From positions 1-33,740 of the forward strand of contig JASJDR010000090.1 of NCBI GenBank assembly GCA_030065615.1: 33,740 bases of DNA. The letters run 5' to 3'. The DNA is from Xenococcus sp. MO_188.B8 (lineage in GTDB: Bacteria; Cyanobacteriota; Cyanobacteriia; Cyanobacteriales; Xenococcaceae). Positions 17,024 to 25,371 of this stretch are shown here, piece by piece. The position numbers were made by a program, and so were the translations under genes. Each line of letters begins with the position of its first letter. Positions within the stretch are counted from its first letter, which is position 1. The notes beneath the pieces were generated by a model, which was not told the origin of the DNA, made no database searches, and was given only the letters and a program-made list of their open reading frames with translations.

Positions 17024-18472
17024 GTGATGGGACAAACTCTTGCTGGACGCTATCGTATTTTGAGTAAACTAGGAAAAGGTGCTTTTGGTCAGACTTATCT
17101 GGCAGAGGATACGCAACTACCAGATAATAAACCTTGTGTAGTGAAACATCTCAAGCCGCAACTTACGGATGAATTGACTTTGCAAGCAGCTCAGAAGTTA
17201 TTTCCTAGAGAAGCTGAGGTTTTAAATAAGTTGGGGGAAGAACATCGACAAATTCCTCGGCTGTTGGCTCATTTTGAGGAGAATGGGGAATTTTATTTAG
17301 TTCAGGAATTTATTGAGGGCAAGGATCTCAGTCAAGAAATTTTCGCAGACAAGAAGTTACCAGAGGCTGAAGTGATTGAGATTTTAGATGAAGTATTAGA
17401 TATTTTGGCTTTTGTGCATCAGCAAAATGCGATTCATCGAGATATCAAACCTTCCAATATTATGCGGCGAGATAAAGATAAGAAGTTGGTTTTAATTGAT
17501 TTTGGTGCGGTTAAAGAACTTACGACTCAGATAGTTGATCATAAAGGTTTAACTACTGTTACAGTCGCGATTGGTACTCCTGGTTATATGCCTAGTGAAC
17601 AAAGTCAGTCTCGACCGAAATTTGCTAGTGATCTTTATTCGTTGGGGATGATGGCGATTTTTGCTCTGACGGGAATTGAGCCTAAGAATATCAGAAAGAA
17701 TCCGCAGACGGAGGAGATTATTTGGCGGGATGAAACTCCGGTTAGTGATAATTTGGGAGATTTTATCGATCGCCTGGTTAAGTATAATTTCCGCGATCGC
17801 TTTCCTTCGGCAGTTGAGGCAAAGGCCGCTTTACAAGGGATTATCAAAATTCCTTCTACTTTTTTCCCAGAACCGATACAGAAACCTAAGAAGTCAGGAT
17901 TTTTTGGTGTTAAAAAGATTGTTACCGCGATCGCTTTATTGTTAACTATTGGTGGTGGTTATTTTTATGTTAGAAAGTTGCAAGAGCCTTCGGGTTTATT
18001 GTTGACTTATGAAAATATCGATTATGGGATTGAGGTGGATTATCCTGATAATTGGATTTTGGAAAAGGTTGAAGATCCTTTTGGGACTGTAGTAAGGTTT
18101 TTTCCTGAGAATGGTCAAGGAGAAACTGAGCCTATTTTGGTAACTATTGAAGTGGAAAATATCGGGTCTAATGTTTATCTTGATGAGTATACGACTTCGA
18201 CTATTACTAAAATTACTAAATATTTACCTGAGGCAAAGATTATTAGTTCTCAGCCGATTACTTTGGGAAAAAATTCTGCTCATCGGGTGATTTATACGGG
18301 GAAAAATCGTGGAATTAATTTTACTAGTAAGTATTTACAGATTTGGTTATTGGAGGAGAATAGGGCTTATATTATGACTTATGTTGCTCCAGAGGATAGG
18401 TATCAAGATTTTGTGGGAACTGTAGAAAAAATGATAATTCCTTCTTGGAAAGTTGGGGAAGTTTTTAATTAA
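17024..18472 (+). CDS. Membrane Ser/Thr protein kinase with PsbP-like periplasmic domain
   Basis: This 482-residue Hanks-type kinase is complete. It has GKGAFGQTY (17-25), Lys41 in VVKHL, Asp140 in HRDIKPSN, Asp159 in DFG, and GTPGYMPSEQ, where the usual PEQ is SEQ. A single transmembrane helix (about 299-316) leads to a C-terminal domain of about 155 residues (YGIEVDYPDNW onward). That domain resembles PsbP/DUF1795-type alpha-beta domains and is probably periplasmic. The start is either the GTG at 17024 or the adjacent ATG at 17027; the ribosome site is weak. It converges with the trypsin-M23/COP23 gene pair. Signal perception by the outer domain is inference. Confidence 0.9.
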   Translation: MMGQTLAGRYRILSKLGKGAFGQTYLAEDTQLPDNKPCVVKHLKPQLTDELTLQAAQKLFPREAEVLNKLGEEHRQIPRLLAHFEENGEFYLVQEFIEGKDLSQEIFADKKLPEAEVIEILDEVLDILAFVHQQNAIHRDIKPSNIMRRDKDKKLVLIDFGAVKELTTQIVDHKGLTTVTVAIGTPGYMPSEQSQSRPKFASDLYSLGMMAIFALTGIEPKNIRKNPQTEEIIWRDETPVSDNLGDFIDRLVKYNFRDRFPSAVEAKAALQGIIKIPSTFFPEPIQKPKKSGFFGVKKIVTAIALLLTIGGGYFYVRKLQEPSGLLLTYENIDYGIEVDYPDNWILEKVEDPFGTVVRFFPENGQGETEPILVTIEVENIGSNVYLDEYTTSTITKITKYLPEAKIISSQPITLGKNSAHRVIYTGKNRGINFTSKYLQIWLLEENRAYIMTYVAPEDRYQDFVGTVEKMIIPSWKVGEVFN

Positions 18473-18595
18473 AAAAAGCGTAATTAATTATCCTTTTCAT
18501 AAAAGAAAGTCAGATTTCAATCAGGTCTGTGGTTATCTCGTCAATAAATATAAAATTAAAACTAAAAATTATACTCACTCTCTTAAATAATAATT

Positions 18596-19816
18596 CTATG
18601 ATAAAGGGTCTAAATCCCTTAAATCTAATGGTATTATATTATCTTTATCTGGAAGTCTAATTTCAAAATGCAGATGAGGTCCTGTACTATAGCCAGTACT
18701 ACCCATCTCTGCAATTTGTTGTCCTTGTTCGACTTTCTGACCCTTACGCACGAGAATTTTACTATTGTGAGCATAAAAAGTAATAGTATCATTAAAATGC
18801 TTTAATTTAACCACATTTCCATAACCACCTGAATTCCAGCCCGCAAAAATAACTTCTCCTGAAGCTGCTGCCATAATTGGAGTGCCAATGGGAGCTGCAA
18901 TGTCAATACCCTTGTGCAATCTTCCCCAACGCCAACCATAACCAGAGATGATAGTTCCTCTAGCTGGCAGTATATAATCATTTAAAATTGATGTATTGTC
19001 ATTGCCTGAAACAACCTTAATATATTGTTTTAGTATGTTGATATTAGAATTGTTAGTGTCATTGTAAAGAGTTAGTAGTTGATTTTCTGGGGCATTGTCG
19101 AGATTAATATTCTGTTTAAGAGCTAATAGCTGATTTTCTGAAGTATTATCTATTGCGATACTAAGTTCTTCTTTTGACCTCAAAAATAAATTAATAGGTA
19201 TTCCCCTACTAATATCTCTTCCTGATTTTAATTCTCTTTTTCCTTCTCCATTAATACCAATCAAAAGACCATTTTCATCTAGCACTGCACCGCCACTACT
19301 CCCGGGAAGAGTCTGATTCGTGTAAATTAAGGCATAACCTTTTTCTGGTTGTGGATTTTGTAAAATTTCCTGCCTAATACTTCTAATTTCACCAGAAATA
19401 ATATCGATATCTGTTGTTTCTCCAGGAAAGCCAGCCACATAAATTTTTTGTAGAGCATTGATCCTGTCAGAATCTCCTATAGTAGCTATTTGATAACTTT
19501 GCTCACTCTCAAACTGAACAATTGCTAGATCAAAACCTGGAATTTCTTGTCTACTAATAACCTGATGTTTTATTCCATCATTAGTGCGTATTTCATAATC
19601 AATATCAATAGGAACCACATGTTGATTGGTTACTACAGAATAGACATTCTCTTCCTTTTCAAAAATCACTCCAGAACCATTGCCATATCCTGTAACCTTA
19701 ACAGTGATATTTCTAGCAATATTATTAATTTTAGCAATATCTTGAGCAATAACCATTTGCGGTTGCACTATTACCAAAGTAGTTATGAGAGCAGTAGGAA
19801 ATCGATAGGGAAACAT
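18596..19816 (-). CDS. Secreted trypsin-like serine protease fused to M23 peptidase
   Basis: This 406-residue protein joins two peptidases. A signal peptide (about 1-25, ending VIAQ) is followed by a chymotrypsin-fold domain with His66 (TNQHVV), Asp96 (GFDLAIV) and Ser174 (LPGSSGGAV). A linker (about 215-280) carries two imperfect copies of ENQLL(A/T)L. The C-terminal domain is an M23/LytM metalloendopeptidase with His301 and Asp305 (HKGIDIAAP), His350 (FYAHNS) and His381/His383 (GPHLHFEI), all zinc or catalytic positions. Both active sites look intact. M23 enzymes cut peptidoglycan cross-links, so it probably acts in the periplasm or cell wall. The ATG start is at 19816. The COP23 gene lies 164 nt upstream on the same strand and a kinase converges on it. 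The fusion is unusual. Confidence 0.88.
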   Translation of the reverse strand: MFPYRFPTALITTLVIVQPQMVIAQDIAKINNIARNITVKVTGYGNGSGVIFEKEENVYSVVTNQHVVPIDIDYEIRTNDGIKHQVISRQEIPGFDLAIVQFESEQSYQIATIGDSDRINALQKIYVAGFPGETTDIDIISGEIRSIRQEILQNPQPEKGYALIYTNQTLPGSSGGAVLDENGLLIGINGEGKRELKSGRDISRGIPINLFLRSKEELSIAIDNTSENQLLALKQNINLDNAPENQLLTLYNDTNNSNINILKQYIKVVSGNDNTSILNDYILPARGTIISGYGWRWGRLHKGIDIAAPIGTPIMAAASGEVIFAGWNSGGYGNVVKLKHFNDTITFYAHNSKILVRKGQKVEQGQQIAEMGSTGYSTGPHLHFEIRLPDKDNIIPLDLRDLDPLS

Positions 19817-19980
19817 TTGCAGTACTTCGGATAATAAGAAACGTCATAATTTTAGAGGATTATCATAAAATAGTAGCCAGAGAATCAATTCTCTATCTGA
19901 TAAGCAAAGTTCTCATCTAGGAATAACTCGTCAATTATCTCCATCATCTAGATACATAAGGCTGTACTTAGAAAGTTAAA

Positions 19981-20511
19981 CTACTCTCTTTCGCGTAGTA
20001 AACCTTCAATATCAAAATACACAGTTCCATTTACTTCAGAAATTAACTCATCCGCTTCCTCTCCATCACTCAGAGAAATTGAACCAGAAGTTGCCCAAAT
20101 TCTGCGATCAATAATCCTCTTAAACGCGATATTCGGATCACTTCCATATTTAAGAGTAATCAATAATCCATCGATTAAACAAGAACCACCCTTATATCCA
20201 GCCACACAAATCACAGGATTATTACCCATCATGGCTGCTCTCATATATTTCAAAGTGCCATTACTCTGAAACTTATTAAATCTTGCAGTAACTTGCCGAC
20301 ATCTCTGAGCAGGAGTATAAGGAGGCGGAAAAGATTGATCGATCCATCTAATCATGGGAAGTTCTCCCCAATGAGTGCGCACTATAGTAGCTCTCTGTTC
20401 TTCATCACAGAAAAACCTTTGCTCACTGTAACTCGAATCACTCCAAAATGAGATTGCACCCAAGGCAATTCCCAATCCTAAAAGAGTTTTTGTAACAATA
20501 TTTATTTTCAT
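19981..20511 (-). CDS. COP23-domain protein, exported
   Basis: This 176-residue protein has a hydrophobic signal sequence (about 1-30: TLLGLGIALGAISFW) followed by a COP23-type domain. Features include FFCDEE, the conserved W near SFPPPYTPAQRCRQVTARF, and VICVAGYKGGSC, with four cysteines likely paired in disulfides. COP23 was first described as a circadian-oscillating membrane-associated protein in a Synechococcus strain; its biochemical role is not known. The gene precedes the trypsin-M23 gene on the same strand with a 164-nt gap, so co-transcription is possible. COP23 genes beside trypsin-like proteases are, as I recall, frequent in cyanobacteria. Confidence 0.82.
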   Translation of the reverse strand: MKINIVTKTLLGLGIALGAISFWSDSSYSEQRFFCDEEQRATIVRTHWGELPMIRWIDQSFPPPYTPAQRCRQVTARFNKFQSNGTLKYMRAAMMGNNPVICVAGYKGGSCLIDGLLITLKYGSDPNIAFKRIIDRRIWATSGSISLSDGEEADELISEVNGTVYFDIEGLLRERE

Positions 20512-20660
20512 CAGCTTAATTTAAAAGCAAATAATCCTAAAGATCTTCCCTGATCATTAGGATATCGCTAAAGCTATTAAAACTGCAGATATACTATTGC
20601 AATAGTTTACAAACCAACATCAGAGATTAAGGCGGCGACACAGGGTTTAGAAGTACTTAA

Positions 20661-23600
20661 TTACAACTTAATACCCAAGACTTGAGTATGGGCACCTCTA
20701 GCCTGAGTAACACCGATAGTTCTTTCTGAAGCCTCAATCATCGGACGACGTAAACTAACAACAATAAATTGAGCTTCTTGGGCTTGCTTCTTAACCATTC
20801 TCGATAACTTTTCCACATTGGCACCGTCAAGAAACATGTCTACTTCATCAAAAGCATAGAAGGGAGAAGGACGATATTTTTGTAAGGAGAAAATAAAACT
20901 TAAAGCGGTTAAAGATTTCTCTCCTCCAGACATGGAACTTAATCTTTGTACAGGTTTTCCTTTGGGATGAGCAACTAATAATAAACCACCATTGAAAGGA
21001 TCGTCTGGATCTTCTAATTGTAAATGTCCATCCCCATCAGATAGTTCAGCAAAAATAGTTTGAAAATTTTTATCTACAGCATCATAAGCTTCTTTAAAGG
21101 CACGAAAACGCAGGGTAGTAAATTTCTCAACTCTGAGTAATAATTCGGTTCTTTCTGCTGCGATGGTGTTTAATTTTTCTGATAATTCTTGTAGTCTAGC
21201 TTCGGTTTTTTCATATTCTTCTAACGCCAGCATATTGACTGGCTCCATTGCTTCTAGTCTTTTTTCTCCATTACGAATTTGTTTTTGTAATTGTTCTAGT
21301 TTTTCTTGCAAGATAGCATGGGTAATTTGTGGTAGTTCTTCACCATCTTTGAGGTTAAAGAGTTTTTGATATAGTTGATTCCAAATTAATTCTTTCTCTT
21401 CTACTGGACTCGTTTCTATTTCTTCTACAACAGAACTAGGAGAATCTTCTTCATTATTATTGACTGTTTCAGGAGAATTACTATTTTCTGGATCTATATT
21501 TTCATCAAGAAGTAAATTGAATTCTGTGTTCAAATGGGATTCGTCATTACCCATTAATTCATGTTCTCTTTCGGTGATTTGTTGTTGTAAATTTATGAGT
21601 GTATTATTTCTTTCTTCCTGAGTAGTTTGTAATTTTTCTCTTTGCCAAGATTTTTGTTGCTGTTGAGTTTGTAAGTTTTTAAGTTCATTCTCTACACGAT
21701 CGCGTTCTTGTTTAGTTTCTCCTAGTTGCTGGTTTAATTGTTGTAATTGCGTTTCAGATTCAGTTATGGTTGTTACTAATTCTTCGAGTTCATTGCTAAT
21801 TGTTGATTGTTGATTGTTAATTGTTGATTGTTCTGCTTGTAACTCTACTATCTGTTGTTGAGCTTCTAGGGTTTTTTCACTCAGGCGCTGTTCTTGATTG
21901 ATTAGATCTTTGAGTTGATTTTCCGCTTGACGGAATTGCTCTTCTTTAGTTTGAAGATCTTGTTCTTGAGCTTTGATCGCTGTTTGAACTTGCTGCCATT
22001 CGCTTTGATCGTGAGACTCTTCTAATTCATTAAGTCGCTGTTGGAGTTGTTGTAATTGAGTTTCTTGTCCAGGAATTGTATCGGATAATAATTGCGATCG
22101 CGACTGGATATTATCTCGTTCTTGATGATGATTAGCTACTTGTTGTGTAAGCTGTTCCTGTTGTGAGGTTAATTGTTTAATCTCTTTTTCTAATTGTTGT
22201 AAAACTAACTGCTTCTCGCGATGAAATTGCTTAGCTTCGGTTAAACTTTCGGTTAATTTCTTGATTTGATTTGATTGTTGGGAGATTCGCAGGTCGTTAT
22301 TGGATAAGATAGATTCTATTTCTGACAATCTTGCTTTAAGCGCATCGGCTTCGCGAGATTCATTAGTTGTTACCTTGCCAAAACGCAAACTAGAACGAGA
22401 AGAACTACTTCCTCCAGTCATAGCTCCACTTATTTCCAAGATTTCCCCTTCTAAAGTAACAATACGGTGTTTTCCTAGCAAAGAACGGGCATTATCTAAG
22501 GTATCAAAGACGACTGTGTGACCAAAAACATAAGCAAAAATATTGCGGTATTGAGAATCACATCTTACTAAATTAACGGCTAAATCGATAAAGCCACGAC
22601 CAAAGCGCATTGTTGCCATATTAGCTTGAGGCGGAGCTTTAATCTTATTAAGAGGTAAAAAGGTTGCTCTTCCTGCCCTTTGTCTTTTTAATAATTCAAT
22701 ACCTTCTGCCCCAACGCGATCGCTTTCTACGACAATATATCCCAGTCTACCGCCCGCAGCAGTTTCTAATGCTAGTTGATATCGCTTTTCGACTTGTCCT
22801 AATTGCACAACTAAACCATGTACTCCTGGTAAATTGGCATTGAGAATTATTTTACTAGCATAAGTTCCTTGGGCTTCCTGTTGAGCAGTTTTGGTTGCTT
22901 CTAATTTATCTAATTCTCGTTGTTTATTTCTTTGCTCAACTAGCAGTCTTTGTTGAGTTTCCCGTTGTAAATTACGATCGCTTTCTAAAGTAGCTAACTG
23001 TTCCGCGATCGCTTGAATATTTGACTCAGCATCAATAACTTCTTTAGCTAAAGATTCTTGAGTTGCTCGTTTATTATTTAAATCTGTTTCAATATTAGAT
23101 AAGAATTCAGTCTCCTCTTTGATTTTTATTTCTAATTGGGACAATCTTTCGGTAATCGTTGCTTGTTCTGTTCGTTGAGGATTCAAATTATTTTGCAGCG
23201 CCGAAATTTCCCGCGTGAGACTTGCTTGCTCTTGAACCCAGGCTTCACTTGCTGCCGCGATCGCATCGGCATTTTCTCGCCTTTCTTTTAAGAGATTTTT
23301 TGCTTGCTGATACTGTTGAGATAACTGGGGAACGGTTTCTCTCTCTAAAAGATTTTTGTTGTTAGTTAACTCTCCTAATTCCTGTTGATATTGCTGCAGA
23401 TTTTGTTGCGTTTTCTCTAATAATAATGCTTTCTGTTTGGCTGTCGTGGTTAACTCTTCTTGTCGTTGTTGTAATTGATGGCGTTTGGCTTTTTGGGTTG
23501 CCAATTCCGAAGCAACTGATAATTGTTGATCCTCTCCTAATGCCTTTACCTGGGAGTTTAACTCTGAGAGGTTTTTAGCGTTTTCTGTAATATTGCGATC

Positions 23601-24584
23601 GAGACTATCAAGTATTTCCGTCAAGGAAGCAATTTTGTTATTTCCTTCGGTAATAGCAGTCTGTAACTCATCTCGCTTTTGAACCAGACTCCGCCAAAAT
23701 AAAATAATTTCTTGTTGTTTCTTTTCTTGTACTTGTTGTTTCAGCTTGCGATATTTCTCCGCTTTTACTCGATCAGCAGCTAAACGATCTCTAGTACTAA
23801 TTAGTTCTTGCTCAATAATATGATGATGTTCTTCTCTTTCCCTAACTTTATCCAGAGTCTTCCTAGTTTGTTCAATTTTGCGATCAAAAGCTGCTACTCC
23901 CGCTAATTCGTCAATAATCTCTCTTCTTTCCCGCGAATTCATACTAATAATCCGCGTCACATCTCCTTGTAGCACAACATTATAGCCTTCAGGATAAATC
24001 CGCAACTTCTCTAACTGTTCATGAATCTCAGTCGCAGTACAAACTACCCCATCACTATAGAAAGTCGAAGAATAACTCCCCTTCTTACTAATTCGTAATC
24101 TTCGAGTAACAGTCCATTCCTTTTTTTTCTCTCCCTTATCACCCTCATCTTCCCCATCTTTTTCAATCTGAGACTTCCCTTCTACAAGATTAATCCTCAA
24201 CAATTTGCGATTACTTTCTTCCCCATCTCCCAAAGCTTCCCCTGCTCCCGAAGCTTCCCCATCTCCCGAAGTTCCTTCTGCTTCCAAAGCCTCCTCATTG
24301 TCTCCAAACCCTTCCCAGTCAGATAGATCAAAAGTAACTGAAACCACGGCTTCTGCTGCTTTCCCATTGGCATTCTGTTTATGGTTGACAAGATCGGGCA
24401 GGCGATCAGCACGCATTCCCTTAGAACTAGCTAAACCAAGACAAAATAGTAGTGCATCTAAGATATTTGACTTTCCCGAACCATTAGGCCCTGATACTAC
24501 CGTAAAACCTGGTAGTATGGGAATTTTTGTCGTTCCACCAAAGGATTTAAAGTGAGTTAATTCAACGCGCTTGATATGAACCAT
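20661..24584 (-). CDS. smc: Chromosome segregation ATPase SMC
   Basis: This is a complete SMC protein of 1307 residues, somewhat longer than the usual 1200. The Walker A motif is GPNGSGKS (32-39). Two long coiled coils flank a hinge (around GVHGLVVQLGQVEKRYQ and LGYIVVESDR). The C-terminal head has the signature SSMSGGEKSLTAL and Walker B FYAFDEVDMFLD. As a dimer with ScpA/ScpB it compacts and segregates chromosomes. Extra length comes from acidic low-complexity inserts: one in the N-terminal head (about 95-150, with three tandem six-residue GDGEAS-like units) and one in the second coiled coil (about 1020-1070, DENIDPENSNS to EEIETSPVEE). The gene stands alone. The ATG start is at 24584. Confidence 0.95.
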   Translation of the reverse strand: MVHIKRVELTHFKSFGGTTKIPILPGFTVVSGPNGSGKSNILDALLFCLGLASSKGMRADRLPDLVNHKQNANGKAAEAVVSVTFDLSDWEGFGDNEEALEAEGTSGDGEASGAGEALGDGEESNRKLLRINLVEGKSQIEKDGEDEGDKGEKKKEWTVTRRLRISKKGSYSSTFYSDGVVCTATEIHEQLEKLRIYPEGYNVVLQGDVTRIISMNSRERREIIDELAGVAAFDRKIEQTRKTLDKVREREEHHHIIEQELISTRDRLAADRVKAEKYRKLKQQVQEKKQQEIILFWRSLVQKRDELQTAITEGNNKIASLTEILDSLDRNITENAKNLSELNSQVKALGEDQQLSVASELATQKAKRHQLQQRQEELTTTAKQKALLLEKTQQNLQQYQQELGELTNNKNLLERETVPQLSQQYQQAKNLLKERRENADAIAAASEAWVQEQASLTREISALQNNLNPQRTEQATITERLSQLEIKIKEETEFLSNIETDLNNKRATQESLAKEVIDAESNIQAIAEQLATLESDRNLQRETQQRLLVEQRNKQRELDKLEATKTAQQEAQGTYASKIILNANLPGVHGLVVQLGQVEKRYQLALETAAGGRLGYIVVESDRVGAEGIELLKRQRAGRATFLPLNKIKAPPQANMATMRFGRGFIDLAVNLVRCDSQYRNIFAYVFGHTVVFDTLDNARSLLGKHRIVTLEGEILEISGAMTGGSSSSRSSLRFGKVTTNESREADALKARLSEIESILSNNDLRISQQSNQIKKLTESLTEAKQFHREKQLVLQQLEKEIKQLTSQQEQLTQQVANHHQERDNIQSRSQLLSDTIPGQETQLQQLQQRLNELEESHDQSEWQQVQTAIKAQEQDLQTKEEQFRQAENQLKDLINQEQRLSEKTLEAQQQIVELQAEQSTINNQQSTISNELEELVTTITESETQLQQLNQQLGETKQERDRVENELKNLQTQQQQKSWQREKLQTTQEERNNTLINLQQQITEREHELMGNDESHLNTEFNLLLDENIDPENSNSPETVNNNEEDSPSSVVEEIETSPVEEKELIWNQLYQKLFNLKDGEELPQITHAILQEKLEQLQKQIRNGEKRLEAMEPVNMLALEEYEKTEARLQELSEKLNTIAAERTELLLRVEKFTTLRFRAFKEAYDAVDKNFQTIFAELSDGDGHLQLEDPDDPFNGGLLLVAHPKGKPVQRLSSMSGGEKSLTALSFIFSLQKYRPSPFYAFDEVDMFLDGANVEKLSRMVKKQAQEAQFIVVSLRRPMIEASERTIGVTQARGAHTQVLGIKL
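24213..24266 (-). repeat. 18-bp tandem repeat, three units, in smc
   Basis: Three consecutive 18-bp units encode GDGEAS, GAGEAL and GDGEES (residues 107-124 of SMC). The coding-strand unit is GGAGATGGGGAAGCTTCG-like and resembles GGGGAGCAGGGGAG-type microsatellites seen between cyanobacterial genes. Confidence 0.8.
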
Positions 24585-25371
24585 AAATAAATTCAGGATT
24601 CGGAAGTCTGGAATTCTATAGCAGGATACAGAAGGCAGAAGTTAATGTTTATCAAGATCAATATCTGTGACATTACCAAAGTATTTTAGTATAAATGTAT
24701 TATATCTTAGATAAAAATAACCATCTTAAAAGTCCTTTGTTACATATTTGTTGAGGTTATTGGGGAAAATAGTTGCGTTTTTTAACAGTTATCAATATTT
24801 CGCTATAATTACGATCGCGCAGCGCCTACCGAAGGTCTCGCTAATACTAATAAATACGATCACTTTAGTTGCGACTGAGCTTCACTAATCCTTGCGTCAA
24901 TTGCCAGGAAGCTTGATTCAAAATAATAACTGTTTTGTCTGCTGAGTAAGGTCTTTATAAGAATTTAAATATCTTTCCACTGTAGATTAGCTAGTATTTA
25001 AGTGTGGGTAGTAAAGAATTTGAATAACAAAGATTTTCTAATTAATTGATTTCTATTGCTTTTTCAAGTTTTTCTGAATATCCAGAGCTCAAATTAATTT
25101 TGTCTAAATAGTGATAGATGGCTTAGGCAGGAGGTTTTATGGGCAAAGAGAGAAAATCACTTAATTTGGATTAAGATCCGTCGGGAATGTGAATTAGGAG
25201 ATGAAAAAAATTGACCGCCTCCCAGTGACGCTCCGAATTCAAAATTCAAAATAGATGAAAGTTTTGTTGTCAAAAGTGAACTAGCTTAGTAAAAAATCGC
25301 TTCAAGAAACCTGGCTAGTAAAAATGTACTGCCAGAAATAACTATGATTTTAATATTTGGGAGAAGAAATC
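24585..25371. other. 787-bp intergenic stretch
   Basis: No convincing gene is seen on either strand. The sequence is AT-rich and includes repeat-like pieces (GCGCAGCGCCTACCGAAGGTC near 24817-24838; GAATTCAAAATTCAAAAT near 25235). It must hold the smc promoter at the left and the promoter of the GH13 gene at the right. Confidence 0.4.

Noticed and set aside
24205..24555. Plus-strand Ser/Pro-rich frame opposite smc
   Set aside because: It is the antisense reading of the SMC head and its acidic repeat insert, with no ribosome site or homology.
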